DNA of 64,000 bases, taken from contig CM074196.1 of NCBI GenBank assembly GCA_037179385.1, positions 32,140,486 to 32,204,485 of the forward strand, given 5' to 3'. Below the pieces are notes generated by a model, which saw nothing but the letters and a program-made list of their open reading frames with translations, did not search any database and was not told the DNA's origin. Source of the stretch: Holothuria scabra (taxonomy: Eukaryota; Echinodermata; Holothuroidea; Aspidochirotida; Holothuriidae). Positions 22,223 to 34,034 of this stretch are shown here, in pieces. The first letter of the stretch is position 1, and the number at the start of each line of letters is the position of its first letter. The position numbers were made by a program, and so were the translations under genes.

Positions 22223-23151
22223 GGACGGGCGCACGGACGGACCAACGGATTAAATTCGATTCTATTAAAATGTAATTGACTGCGTAGTAACGCTTATTCC
22301 AATTTTGTCAACTAATATATCTTTGTTTAAAACCAAATATAACAAAACAATAAATTACTTACCGGTTACTCTTTCTTTCTTATATTGTTGTGGACACGCC
22401 TCTAAGTACTGGTCCTGTGGTACTGCTCGAATGGGAGCCCTTTCCAGAAATTATAACCATACATCTCACTCCCTCTGTCCTTCTCCTTACATATTGTTTA
22501 ATTAAGTTCTCTACGACTTCTTTGGCTCTTATCCCATGTATGTCTATCGATAGCTATACAGTTTAAGATAAAATGTCACACACATTTTCATTATAACTAC
22601 ATCATGAAAAAAAAAACAATTATCTTGGCCCAAGATATGGATAAGTCTGGCAAGATTGACATGTATCACAAAAGTTTCGGTCCCCTGATACACAAGGTCA
22701 AGCGTCAAAAGTTTTAACGGTTTTTGTTGGAAAATTTGTAACCTCTAGTAAGCTTTGATCATCACAAGCAAGATTAATTTCCCACATAATTTGTACTCAT
22801 AAATCTAATGTTATCTAATACCTTGACAATGACGACTCGTGTACGCTCAATAGTATTGATCCAAATGATCATTAATTTAGTTCTTTCTGTTGATCGGAGA
22901 ATTGCAACACAAGCCACTTTGTACAGATTTGGATAGGGTTCTGCATTATTGCATCAAAATCAAAGTCACCATCGTTACACTATTTTCCTACTACAGATTT
23001 TTAAATGCCGAACTCATCCCCAAAAAAGACCAAAACAATCACTTCATGCTGAAGTCATAATTAATGTATGAAGTGTAACACAACTTTATATGTGAAAACT
23101 CTGGCACAAAAAAGAATATAACTAGAAATGCTTAAAATAGTTAAGAGATAC
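22223..23151. other. No recognised gene or element
   Basis: AT-rich sequence. No conserved domain, convincing exon or terminal repeat was found. Confidence 0.5.
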
Positions 23152-23720
23152 TTAAAAGAAGGGTTTAAGGTCACAACAGGATTTGGTATGTTAGAGGGTA
23201 CCTATTCTGAGCATTTTGGTGAAATTTGCACTGAAATCCGATGTGTGGTTTTCAAGATATGAGCACGTACAGTTTTCACATTTTCAACAACAAGTGAACT
23301 TGAAGCAAGCATATATGACATCACATCCCCACATAAATGGGTAGTCTTCTGTTTTTCTTCAAACTTTAGACTGTATTTTCTCTCCTCAACAATCCCATAT
23401 TATTAAAATGTGACTGCATAAGTGGCATGAGAATTTTACAAACTTTGCATCACTCACAGGGAGGTCATACTCCTATTAACTTCAAGGTCAACACAACAGT
23501 CTGATAAAACAAAGAGGAACAAAGCATTCCTTGTCAATGTGAGGAAGTGATATAAGCTTTGCTGCCCTCAAACTTACTTTTAAACACAAATCTACTCACT
23601 TCATTTACTGATATCTCGAGATATACATGTCTGATTTGAATGGCACTTTTACCACACTGTGAATATTTGGTTCCTCTTTCACATATGAAAATTAAAGTTT
23701 TGCTTAAACTTCCCCTTTAA
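23152..23720. mobile_element. 569-bp MITE with TTAA ends
   Basis: The left end TTAAAAGAAGGGTTTAAG and the right end CTTAAACTTCCCCTTTAA are imperfect inverted termini, and both boundaries are TTAA. A TTAA target is typical of piggyBac and Kolobok superfamilies. No coding capacity. Confidence 0.5.
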
Positions 23721-24969
23721 ATATTTCGTAATATAAACGTAACTCATACAAAATTCTTCTTTAATATCGATGGGAAAAATATTCAAAATATCTCCTCGGT
23801 AAACGTTTTCACCTAAAAGTATTAATTCTACTGATTATACAACATCGATGTGTCAATTTTTAGGCAAACGTTTTCGCAAATACCATATGCATTTTTTCAT
23901 TATTTATATAACCGTCGGAAATCTAAGAAAAAACCTTACCTACGATAGTTTTGCTTCTGTCTAATAAAAGAACCAAATATCAACTTCAATGTTACATACA
24001 ATAACGCGGCGTCCATGTCATAAGAAAAACGGCAAAAAGGCATCTGACGGACCGTAATTATCTGTCGTGGCACTTTTGGTTTACGACTACAAGTAAGTGA
24101 CGACTCACATTTTGCCTTTCCGACCGAATGCGTTTCTCTTCATGATAATTGAGCATTTACATTATTTAAAATTTTGGACCGACAATTTCATCCTGCGAAC
24201 GCAACGCGCAACGCCGGGCAAAAGACTCCATGTTTACGCATTTACCCCTCATAGATTGCAACTACATGAACAAAATAAATTTGTAAGGGCTACGCACTAA
24301 AGCACATTGAGGTCAAGAATTACATACTGTTTATAACTATTAAAAATATATTTAAGGTAATTTTTGCCTACTAATGATGTTAACTTTACCTCCAACTTCC
24401 AAGATAACTTCAAGAATGACCTTCGGTCACAAAAAAGGAAAACCCATTGATTCAACTACTAAAAACAAATCTCAGTGACATTTTCAATGAAGAAAGAAAT
24501 GAAATATAGAAACAAAAGGTTGATACGATATTGAATGTCAGTCTTAAAACAATTCGTCCACAAACCGTAACTCCCGGGGACTCTTAAATTTCTGAATTTG
24601 AACATGCTTATGCACGTGCTAAACTTGTTTTTTAAAGAGACGTCTTTAAACTGCTTCAAAAATTACTTACAACGTAACTTTAACAAAGCTCTCCCACAAT
24701 ATCCATCTAGAGAGGTTCATGATTAAACGAATTGACTGTATTGCTATTGATTTTCTTGGAGCACATACTAATCGTTAACTACACGTAAACAATCTCACCT
24801 GTACTACTGGCATCAGGGAGGCGTAACTAATCACACCTCCCGGTGGCATTAACTGACTTCTTCGATGGAACTGTCCCGATCTATAATTCCACATGCAGTA
24901 AACATCACCATTCTTTCCGCCCTTGCCTTTACTTCAAAGCTGCGGAAGCGTAGAAGGGATATTCAAAAG
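23721..24969. other. No recognised gene or element
   Basis: Unassigned AT-rich sequence before the foldback element. Short open frames here lack domain signatures or splice context. Confidence 0.5.
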
Positions 24970-25760
24970 AAAAAACTCTCAGCAAAATGACGATTTTCGT
25001 AGAATTGACATTTTGACGACAAAAATTAAGTCTTCAAAATGACAAAAATCCAAAATTTGGCGTTTTAATCAACTTGTTAAAACGTTAAAATTCCGAAAAC
25101 CGTCATTTTGCCGAGTTAAAAAATCTCAACAAAATGACAAAATTAAGAAAATTGTCACTTTGCTGAGGTAGAACATCTCGTCAAAATAGCAAAATTCGGA
25201 ATATTGTCATTTTGACGAGTTCAAACATCTCGTCAAAATCGTTAGATTCAGAAAATGTTACATTGGCAATTAGAACTTCTCGTCAAAATGGCAAAATTCG
25301 AATAAACTGTCATCTTGCTGAGTTAGATCATCTCGGCAAAACGGCAAAACTCGAATGAATTGTCTTCTTGTCGAGTTAGATCATCTTGTTTAAACGGCGT
25401 TTAAGTGGAAGTGTTTAGGTGCCATCACTTTAAGAACCTTGTAACAAAATGATGAAATGTTTACTTATTATTATCTTCACATTTTGCAAACAATGATGAA
25501 ATGCAAACTTACAATATTTCAAAAAAAACTTACAATATTTCAACAATTCAAAATTTCACAGAAAATTGATGAATTGCGCATTTAGCGAATGTTACTAATT
25601 CCTCGTTTTGCAGAAAATTAATGAATTACTCATGTATACCAATTTTTTGTACCATAGTTATGTTCTTCTCCCAATTTGGTGAGTTTATGGTACAATCAGG
25701 AGTGCAGGCGCTTTACGAACAAGAAGAGGGAATATGTAAACAGTGTAATCTAACCCCTAT

Positions 25761-27327
25761 CAGTGGCGGATCCATGGGGTGGGAAGGGGAGACATGCCCC
25801 CTGGAAAATCTTGTGTCCACGTGTGCCAAAAAGCAATTTTTCCTCTGTAGTCAGAGTGTGACTGCGAAATTTGTTAAGATTTGATTCGTCTTTGGCCGAG
25901 AAAAGGCAGTAATATTCATCATGTTCATCAAATTAAGTTATCGCAAAAGCATCTGGAAATTCCGTCTGCCTGATGGGTTGCGTTTTTTCAAAAATTTCTG
26001 CACACTTTCGACTATGCTAATTGAACTTGAAGGTAACGCACACTGAAGTAACCGTTTAGGCAGAATAACAGTAGGCCTACATCTCTCCTACAGAGAATCA
26101 CATTTACCTGCCCATCAACTACTTTTTCTGTCTAGTTTCAGCTCCACTTCTAAGTTCTTTTATATGTTAGCCGGATCTGCTCTTGGTGGTAGTTTCACTA
26201 GATTTGTTAACATTAACATTTTACTTCGAGTTACCTTAAAAATAATTTTAGACCAGTGTAAAGACAAAAGAATTACTATTAAATTACGAATTTAATACCT
26301 CTCAAACAACCTAAACCTCCGGAGCTTCCTGGCAGTTCGGGAGATTTTCCCCCGTTTTCGGGGGAAAATGAGAATTCACCCGATCGGGAGAAAATTTGCA
26401 GCATGAATATTCATGAGCACTTAGTGTGTACCTCTTAACAGTCGTCGCTTTGTTTTATAAATGTCGATATGTTCAAATACTAGGTAATTGTTCACCACCT
26501 CAGACAGAAATTTTAAGAAACTTTCAAGAACATACTAATGGGCTCAATTGCTAGCACGAGTAACTTACACAACTTTCTGCCAAAAAAATTGAACAGATCT
26601 TGCGGCTGTGTCGAATTTATAATTTAAGCTTAGGACACAGAACGTGGCAAAATTGCTCGATATCTCAAAATTTGCGCGGTGAACTGCCAAACATGATCCG
26701 GCTTTTTGTTCCCCTAGCAACAAAGTTTTTAAATATTCCAAAATTTCTCTTTCCTACGACCGATTAAATTTTCCAGGTGTTTTGAACGTTTGTTTCCGTT
26801 TAAATTGAGCGGTAGGATCGCAAAGCATCAGGGGAGAAATTTGAAAATGGCGCCACCCATATTTTCCCCCGATCGGGTGAAAAACCATTTTCCCCCGAAA
26901 GAGGTTATCTCCCGAACTGCCTGGGCTTTGCCCCTGGACCCCCACCGGGACTCGCATTGAACTGCCCATTAATTTCTTTCTGAGTGTTTATCTCCCCCTT
27001 CCAAAATATCAGAACGATTCCCTCTTGGTAGCAAATTAAGTAGTTTTATTTTACCCGTCTTACTTGAAGTTACCCTGGAGGTTATTTTACATCAGTGATA
27101 GGTCAATAGAATTACCCTTACATAACAACTTTACTACCTCATAAACACCCTTAAACCCAGGAGCGTCAGGGGGCTTCGCCTCCTGGATCGGCTGGACCCC
27201 ACTACGGGCTCCAAGAGCCTAGGGGCCCTCAAGAGGCTCCCTTGACTCCACTCGAAGAGCTGGGAGCTTTGCGCTAGATGGCAATTCCCCAGTGCCCCTC
27301 TAGAATGAAAAGTGATGACGCCACTGG
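25761..27327. mobile_element. hAT-like non-autonomous element with CAGTGGCG termini and tandem subunits
   Basis: The left end CAGTGGCGGATCCATGGGG and the right end ...GATGACGCCACTG give a CAGTGGCG terminus, compatible with hAT ends (YARNG). The body has about 200-bp subunits (AGCCGGATCYRCTCTTGGTG, TTTTAGACCAGTGTAAAGAC, GGGCTTCGCC..CTGGACCCC). The same subunits recur at 34957-35670. The 8-bp flanks do not match, so the ends are inferred from sequence only. Confidence 0.55.
26333..26919. mobile_element. 587-bp MITE nested in the hAT-like element, 5-bp TSD
   Basis: The left terminus CAGTTCGGGAGAT and the right terminus ATCTCCCGAACTG are exact inverses. Similarity extends to about 65 bp through TTTTCCCCCG...CACCCGATCGGG. 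The flanks CCTGG (26328-26332) and CCTGG (26920-26924) are identical. The interrupted host repeat reads continuously across the site. Confidence 0.8.
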
Positions 27328-28889
27328 TTCTATATCAAACTTTCTCTAGTAGTCCCACACTGAGCACGCCTCTCTGCAGGCATTCTTTCAACACTCATGT
27401 TCTTCAACTGCAGTGAAGGCATTCTGTGAGGGTACAAGTAGTCAATGTTTATGTTTGGCCCAACGGAAAAGCTTGTTAATATCTATATAGAGTTCTGCGA
27501 AATATATTTCTGTGGGTTGGAAAAGCTCACTTCATGCATCAATCAAATTCACAACACTAAACACCTGTAGCACCGCCTGACTCCAATACGGGACGGACAG
27601 GTTAGGGGGCTGCCACCCGCAAATGACCATTACCTCGATGAATCGGGCAGACTTTAGTGCCTGTCAGGCAGATATTGTATGTTCTAGCTGGGCATCCGAA
27701 ATCGGGAAAAAACACCACTCGCGAGGAGAAAGATTCGGGTACGGCCATGTGAACCGCATGAGAAAAATACTTGGATTAAGTGAAGTCATTAATTCTGTAT
27801 TTGGCATTTGGTGATGGCTGTATGGGACTCTTTTCTCAGGGGTGCCTTTTTTGCCTATCTAAATCCCCAACCAAGGTATAACCTCTGTCCTACTGAGAAA
27901 CCAGAGTCTGCCCGATTAAGCAAGGTTTTGCCCAATTTGGGGGACTGCAGCGCCCGGCCCCCGTCCCCTACGGTCATGCATAGGATACAATAAAATATGT
28001 ACAAATCAATGACAAAGTCATTTTTGGAGCATTAGCTAATAAAATTATGCTGAAAAGTGTTCAAAATTTTGGACAGTTTATATTTCTATGTAATATGTAC
28101 ATTCGGTCTCGTCTCGGTCTTGGACTTTGTCGGTCTCGGTCTCGACACCTTCTGGTCTCGATCTTGAATATGCTGGTCTCGACTGAAACACTGGTTCAGA
28201 TAACCTGCTTCTAGAGGGGTAATAAATTAAATCCCATTTGTTGTTTTTGTCTTAAACCAAGCCCACATTTGTATAGCATTCAGGTAAAAACGATGACAAA
28301 CTTTAGATTTGTAGCTGTTGTGTTCAATTTTAGGGCGTTTTGACTGGCTAGCCCGCGGGCGGACAACTTTTTTCGTCCAGCTCATCGTTACGAAAAAATC
28401 TGAAGGGCGACAGCTTAAACTGCTAAAGGGGCCGCAGTTACAGAGGCGCTACACAGGCTAAGACTTTGCTGACTTTAACGTCCCAATAACAACGAAAAAA
28501 GTAATTATAGGGGTCCTTTTGAGAAGGTAGCAGAGAATAGAAAGAAAGTTATTTAATAGTAGAGTCTGATACAGCTTGTACACATATCAAACTAGTAGAA
28601 TAGCAAGAGGGGAAGGGAAAAGAACCCCCGGAAAAAATCAAAGGTAAAATCGTTGAGACAGTAAAATGAAAGAAAGAGATTGCCCCAACCCCAGATTCGA
28701 ATTTGAAGGGCTCTCTGAAGTCTGGAAGGTTTACCCCCGTCCCCTGCCTCAAGAGGTCAGATTGCCCCAAACACACAGATATACAAGAATGTTTTGTTAA
28801 GAAAACATGTGTATTAGTTTTAATGACGGCGCACTTTATTCAACCTCTTTAAATGTGGAAATAGGAATCTAAAGCAGATCCGCAATCAG
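27328..28889. other. Interior of F1: unassigned, with a GGTCTCG cluster
   Basis: At 28106-28182 the motif GGTCTCG/TCGGTCTTG recurs about seven times. GC-rich stretches near 27595 (AGGGGGCTGCCACCC) and 27945-27970 resemble ends of CAGTGGCG-type elements. No gene is supported. Confidence 0.45.
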
Positions 28890-29433
28890 TCATTTTTGTG
28901 CAAATTGACAATGTGCCAAATTTATCACTTGCAATTAGTGAGTAATTCAGTGCAAAAATGTTGAACTGTTGAAATATTGTACGTTTACATTTTATTATTT
29001 TCTGCAAAATGTTAAGATAATAAGACTCATTTCATCATTTTCTTGCAAAATGTTAAGATAATGCGAAGACTAAGTTCGTAATTTGATAGCACCTTTACGT
29101 TTCCATAGAATTTCTTCCGTTTTGACAAGATGTTTTTCTCAGCAAAATGTCATATTTGGCCGAATTTTGCCATTTCGACCAGATGTTCTAAATCGGGAAA
29201 GTGACATAATTCCAAATTTTGCCATGTTGACGAGATGTTCTTACTCGGCAAAATGGCAATTTTCCGAATTTTGCCATTTGGATAACATGTTGTTCCTCGG
29301 TAAAATGACAATGATCTGAATTTCGCCATTCTAACGAGATGTTCTATTTCGGCAAAAGGACAATTTTCGGAGTAGTAGAGGGACTGCATGGGCATACCTC
29401 TCCCCTTCCCCCCAGGGGATTTTCGGGACATTA

Positions 29434-29611
29434 ATGACTAAGGGAGAATATGTTACTTCTACTGGAATGGATAGGGATGGTGTATGGTCTGCAGAGGTTG
29501 AAATTTTTGCAGCTGCAAGACTTTTGGAAACTGATATATATACTTTTGTAAAATATATTGGCATATGGAAAGGGGTACTTTATCCTCAAAGTGGCATTTT
29601 AAGTAGCGCAG
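29434..29611 (+). pseudogene. OTU-like cysteine protease fragment, copy 1
   Basis: The frame reads DGVWSAEVEIFAAARLLETD followed by IYTF and a Trp-containing turn. This matches the central OTU-fold pattern 'GxWGxxxEIxAxAxLLxxxIxxF'. OTU domains are deubiquitinating cysteine proteases that also occur in viruses and some transposons. The catalytic Cys region and the final His segment are absent. Past 29611 the frame runs into a hAT-like repeat arm, so this is a truncated piece. A longer copy lies at 39385-39760. Confidence 0.5.
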
Positions 29612-30430
29612 GGGTAAGATTTTATTGCAGTAGGGCTTATGAAGGGCTGGAAACTTTTGTAAGGGTATCTCTAGCATACTATCTAAGCGTAACATCACCA
29701 TCAGTTGGCGTAGGGCGTACAAATAAAATTTTCAATTTTAAAACCTTCTCAAATGCCTGAAAATAGCATTTGCCAGGTTAAATTGTCTTTAATCCTGATG
29801 ACAAAAGTTTCTGCTTTTTTAAGATTAAAACACACTTTTCAAATAGTGATTAGCTCAGATCATTACTCCAGTGGACTGTGTATCGTATTTTAAGATTGCA
29901 AAGCGTATGTTCCAGTGCACATCTAAATAAAGTATTTTCATAGACGTAGGAGACAATTTTAGTTTAGGGGCAAAAGATTTTGGCCTGAAAAATGTAATTT
30001 TGCCCCTCAGCAGTCAAAGTTAAGCGTCACCAGTGGTTGACGCGGAACGTCCAGAAAATCTGGAATTTTGTACATTTCATACAATCGAAAAGACATTTCC
30101 TAGATTTATAAGGAGGATCCAACCATTTGTTTTTTAAGTCTCCATTGTAAATAATCATATATTTTGTTCCAAATTAAAATTGAAAAAAAAAAACTGTGAA
30201 GGTCAGGGGAACGAATTTCCAAAACTTTTCCAACTTTTGCAAATTAAAAAGTAATGTTTGAATCCAGACATAACCAAAATGTAATGAGAACAACCGAAAC
30301 TAATGTAATTACTTTTAAAAAGTTCGTTTGACCACATTGTGTTATTGGAAAGCCATGACCTTCAAAATTTCATAAAAAAAAATTATCAAGCCTTCAGGAA
30401 ACCAGACTCCTCCTAGGACCCCGCTTCTGC
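29612..30430 (+). repeat. Single arm of the F3-type hAT-like foldback family
   Basis: From GCGCAGGGGTAAGATTTTAT on, the sequence follows the same order as the left arm of F3 at 42791. Shared landmarks are GGGCTGGAAACTTTTGTAAG, AGCATTTGCCAGGTTAAATT, TGCCC..AGTCAAAG and the GCGTCACCAGTGGTTGACGC-type subunit. The opposite arm is missing. Confidence 0.65.
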
Positions 30431-30693
30431 CCTCTATATGATACTGTCAAATGTTTCAATCTTAAAATTAATATTATACACCTGCCAAAACATGTACATT
30501 AATCTGTTACGCACCCAAAATTTCTTTAAGCTTATGCATAGACAGATTATCGTAAATCATAGTTTTCATACAAACCTCAAGGGTCGATCGGCAATTTCTT
30601 TTATTACTCTTGGTCTTAAAACAGGCTTCCCGTTTTTACTATGTTTTCCATTCAGAAACAACTTGGTAGCTGTTAAAGCTTCTCTAGAATTTT

Positions 30694-30852
30694 GAAATCT
30701 GTGCAAATCCAACTTCTAGAAAAAAAGAAACAAATGCACATTCTTACTTCGATCTGCCAACTTCGACTCACTGAAATCTGTGCAAATCCAGCTTCTAGAA
30801 AAAAAGGAAACGAATACACATTCTTAGTTCGATCTGCCAACTTCGACTCACT
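30694..30852. repeat. Two-copy tandem repeat, 79-bp period
   Basis: GAAATCTGTGCAAATCCARC starts at 30694 and 30773. Both copies end with CTGCCAACTTCGACTCACTG, with few differences. The array runs directly into a family A 3' end. Confidence 0.85.
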
Positions 30853-30975
30853 GATATCGTGTTTACAAGCTGGCGTCACACACACACACACCCACCACCA
30901 CACACGTACACATATACACACCCACGACATCACCATCTCATAGATAGATTCCTTGCCTGCCTTCGGCAAGGAATT
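30853..30975 (+). repeat. Family A 3' terminus only
   Basis: It begins at GATATCGTGTTTACAAGC, passes an (AC)n tract (about 30882-30922) and ends with the stem-loop GATTCCTTGCC...GGCAAGGAATT (30947-30975). The next full copy starts 21 bp later. Confidence 0.75.
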
Positions 30976-30996
30976 AAAAACAAGAAAAAATAAACA

Positions 30997-33397
30997 AACA
31001 AGAGCCCAAGGGCACTATGGTTCCTTGCATTAAAGATGATATTGTATTAAGGTAGTCCCAAGGTAAGGCATAATTTGCACCTTTAACCCCAATGACTTTT
31101 GGCCATCACCCAAAAACACAGGGGCACATTAAATTTCAAAATCATACAAGCACTTGCCGTTTGAGAGAAATGGAACACTGAACTTTTCAAATTATCACAC
31201 TGCACACTGCCCACTTCCATGCGACATATACATTCATCACCTTTCACTAAAATGTCATTTACTTGAGTTTGGGGTAGTATAGGAGGTTAGTTAATTGCCT
31301 TTTTGGTCAATCTCAACAATTCAAATCCAGACCTTAAAAAGAAGTCACAAAGGTCAAATACAGTCAAAGTAGATCAAAACTGATTTTAAATAAACACAGT
31401 CTCTTCTGCACCAAAGAAATTTAACAGTCATCTGGTCATTCCTGACCACCAAAATTTATGATGGATGACTAGAAATTATGTCATGGTTGTCCTTTAGACT
31501 ACCCAATGTGTTTGCCTGAAAAGCAAAAATAAGGAAAAGCCCACAATTCTGCTACTAAAGGCAGCCCGATAGTGATTTATTACCACCAATTACTTCTTCA
31601 CAATTTGGCTAGAAGACCAAGAAACAAACATAGCTCGGTAGAATCTAATAAATGACTTTCAACTTGACCTTTTAACCTAAAGAAGGTGTTAGAAACAGCA
31701 TTGTAGTCCCTAGGGTAAAAGCAGAGGTAAAGAAGAGAAACTGCTTTCATATTTTACTATTGAAATTGGAATCTTAGCTTGCACTGTGAATAACTTTATT
31801 CAATACTGTATGTGAGGAAAAGGTTGTTTTTAATAATAATTGCATTTCCTGTCCTGATTGTTAACTAAACTGCTTTTAGACTGAGAGGGGGTTATAATTC
31901 TTCTTTTCTTTTATACATTGCATTTGTCTAAAGACATTAAACTTCAGCTGGACTTTTAAACCAATTGAACAAAGACCCAAAGAGTCTTCACGTGCACTTT
32001 ACTTAGACGAACACAACTTTCCATTATTTCCACTATGTTACTTGGTTATTGAGTAATTGCACCGCATACCTGGCATTGCAATAGGCCTACATATGACCTA
32101 CATGTACACACTAGCCTGTCATTTAAATGTCAGTAACTCAAGTAACGAACATTGTAGGAGGGTAGTGTAATAGCCTTTTTGGTTCGTCTGATCAAGACAA
32201 ATCTTGACGTCACAAAAAAGTCACAAAAAAGTCACAAAGGTCAAAAGGTCAAATGAGGTCAAGGGGGTCATCACGTGCATTTCACTTAGACGAACACAAA
32301 TCTCCATTACACCACCCCTCTAAAATGTTTCAGTGGCAAGTGTTACGAGACGACATGAACCAGATTGAATCCACGGACAAGTAAGTGAAAAGTTCTAGAA
32401 AGTGCTAGCTTCGGCGTTGTCTTTCGAGCATATTCAACGGGTAACCCCAGAGAACATTCGCACAGTTACTGGAAACTACTGTATGATGTAATGGCCTAAT
32501 AATAGCCAACTTGTGGTTATGGGTTACCGAGCCCAGAACGTTCGCTGTTCGTTTTGTACGAGATCAAACGAGACGTTTCCAGAAGAGTAAGTCCCAGACT
32601 TTTCTGGAAGAACTACCAGTCATATAAAAGGTCATGCAAGCAGTGTGACAAGGAGGAGAAGAGAACAGATGATACACAGATAATACAGAGACCAGACGCC
32701 TGCTTCGCCGCTTAACGCTGTAATTGTGTCGCCATTTATTTACCGATCACTATAGTCTTCATCCTGCCTTCGCGGAACCGAGTCCTACGCTGTGCTGCTG
32801 TGCAATTGACACTAACAACACTACCCCTTGGACAAAGAGTGACACCTTAAGCTGTAAAAGATTGTAAGTAGATTTAAGATTAATTGTTGTAAATTTAAGG
32901 AAGTAAGAGGTGAATAATAATTAAGTTGTTGATTTTAATCTCGCTCTTCTGTGGTCTTTCGCTGTTATTGGTTTGAATTGCGACCAAGCCGTAACAGAAT
33001 ATATCAATAAAACATTACTTTTTGACCTTTTGACCCTTTCCAATTATTTTGGTTAATGTACCAACATTTTCACCTCCTACCAATCTAACTTATCCTAAAA
33101 TGATGCCACTGCTTGAACAACGGATACTGAGTTACAGCTACTAACAGAAATTCAGTTTTTGGCCTCTGGTGATCACCAGTGACCTTTGACCTCCACCAAA
33201 AACGATAGGGCACATCTACTCCACAACATCTACATACATACCAAGTTTGAAAAAAATTGATCACTCGGTTATTGAGTTATTGCACCACATACCTCGCATT
33301 CCAATCCGTCACATACACACACACACACATACACACACACACACACACATACGTACGCCAAGGTGACTGCATAGGTTCCTTTGTTACACAAGGAACC
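30997..33397 (+). mobile_element. Family A, full copy interrupted by a solo LTR
   Basis: The head AACAAGAGCCCAAGGGCACT is at 30997 and the terminal stem-loop at 33374-33397. Half-site arrays lie at 31351-31376 and 32238-32270. A TGACCT-TT-TGACCC pair lies at 33023-33036, a perfect TGACCTTTGACCT at 33180-33192 and (AC)n at about 33313-33350. Without the 656-bp insertion it is about 1.75 kb and collinear with 18196-19928. Confidence 0.85.
32341..32996 (+). mobile_element. Solo LTR of a Ty3/gypsy-like retrotransposon
   Basis: A 656-bp insertion is absent from the collinear copy near 19531. It starts TGTTACGAGAC and ends CCGTAACA, giving the inverted TGTTACG/CGTAACA termini of an LTR. It contains a TATATAAAAG-like promoter (CATATAAAAG, 32621-32630) and a downstream AT-rich segment. 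No internal coding region is present, so the element was probably reduced by LTR-LTR recombination. A clear target-site duplication was not recognised. Superfamily is inferred from end sequence only. Confidence 0.75.
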
Positions 33398-33740
33398 ATA
33401 AAGGAAGAAAATTAATATCAACATTTCTTGACGGTTTACTCAATGGTTTCCCTTTTTCTACGGACGCCCATGTTTACTACCACTATTAATTGAACTATTT
33501 CTTTCCACCATAACCTGTTAAAGGTTCATGCATTTCATCTTGGCATGCTAGCCCCTAGGCTACGGTATAATACCTGCATGAATTGCTATAGTTGGCGTAA
33601 ACCTAACAATCCCCTGTCCCCTTCCAGTTTTCTTAAAGACGATGGGTAATGATTAAATAGTTATAAATTACACCTACCAATACATTACATTTAAGATACC
33701 CATAACCTTAAAAGGACTCGCCAACTCTTCCAAGACTATG

Positions 33741-34034
33741 TAAAGGCCCAGTTTTCTCACCCCAAACAGTACTAATTCTGCTAACTTTCTTACTTAAGCC
33801 CCTCCCACAATTGTCTAAAATTCATCTTCATCCAGATACAATCTCAGTTTTGGGGTTCATCTAGGATACAGAAAAAGTAATCAAAACACTGTCAGTACTA
33901 TTCAACCTATGTAATATAAGCTTCGGTACTCTGCATTGTTTGAATTAACTGTCAATCAAAGAGTTGCACCAATTAAGAATTTCGGTACCCCCGTACCAAA
34001 ATTTTAATTTGGGGTGAGAGGTTTGACCCTTTAA
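33741..34034 (+). mobile_element. Family B MITE, copy 2
   Basis: The ends are TAAAGGCCCAGTTTTCTCAC and TTTGGGGTGAG...CCCTTTAA, imperfect inverted termini. The internal ATTTCGGTACCCCCGTACCA and CTGTCAATCAAAGAGTTG are shared with copy 3. Confidence 0.75.

Larger units (their letters stand above)
24970..29370. mobile_element. Foldback element F1 with ~0.5-0.65-kb inverted arms built from palindromic subrepeats
   Basis: The left arm (24970-25620) and right arm (28890-29370) are inverse copies. The outer part consists of about six (left) and five (right) units of roughly 60 bp, with cores like CTCGTCAAAATGGCAAAATT and ATTGTCATTTTGACGAG. The inner part (ATTATCTTMACATTTTGCAA, ACAATATTTCAACARTTCAA) is inverted as well. 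The interior contains the hAT-like element at 25761 and its nested MITE. No transposase was found. Confidence 0.7.

Noticed and set aside
25010..25400. Regular repeats with spacers that could suggest a CRISPR array.
   Set aside because: Units are diverged and palindromic throughout, and mirrored at 29.1-29.37 kb. This is an animal foldback arm with no cas genes.
27831..27990. Possible U1/U5 snRNA-like segment (GGGGGACTGC, AATTTGG, GACTCT...AGAGTC stem).
   Set aside because: The 5' splice-site-pairing start of U1 and loop 1 of U5 are missing. The GC-rich end looks like the CAGTGGCG-type repeats nearby.
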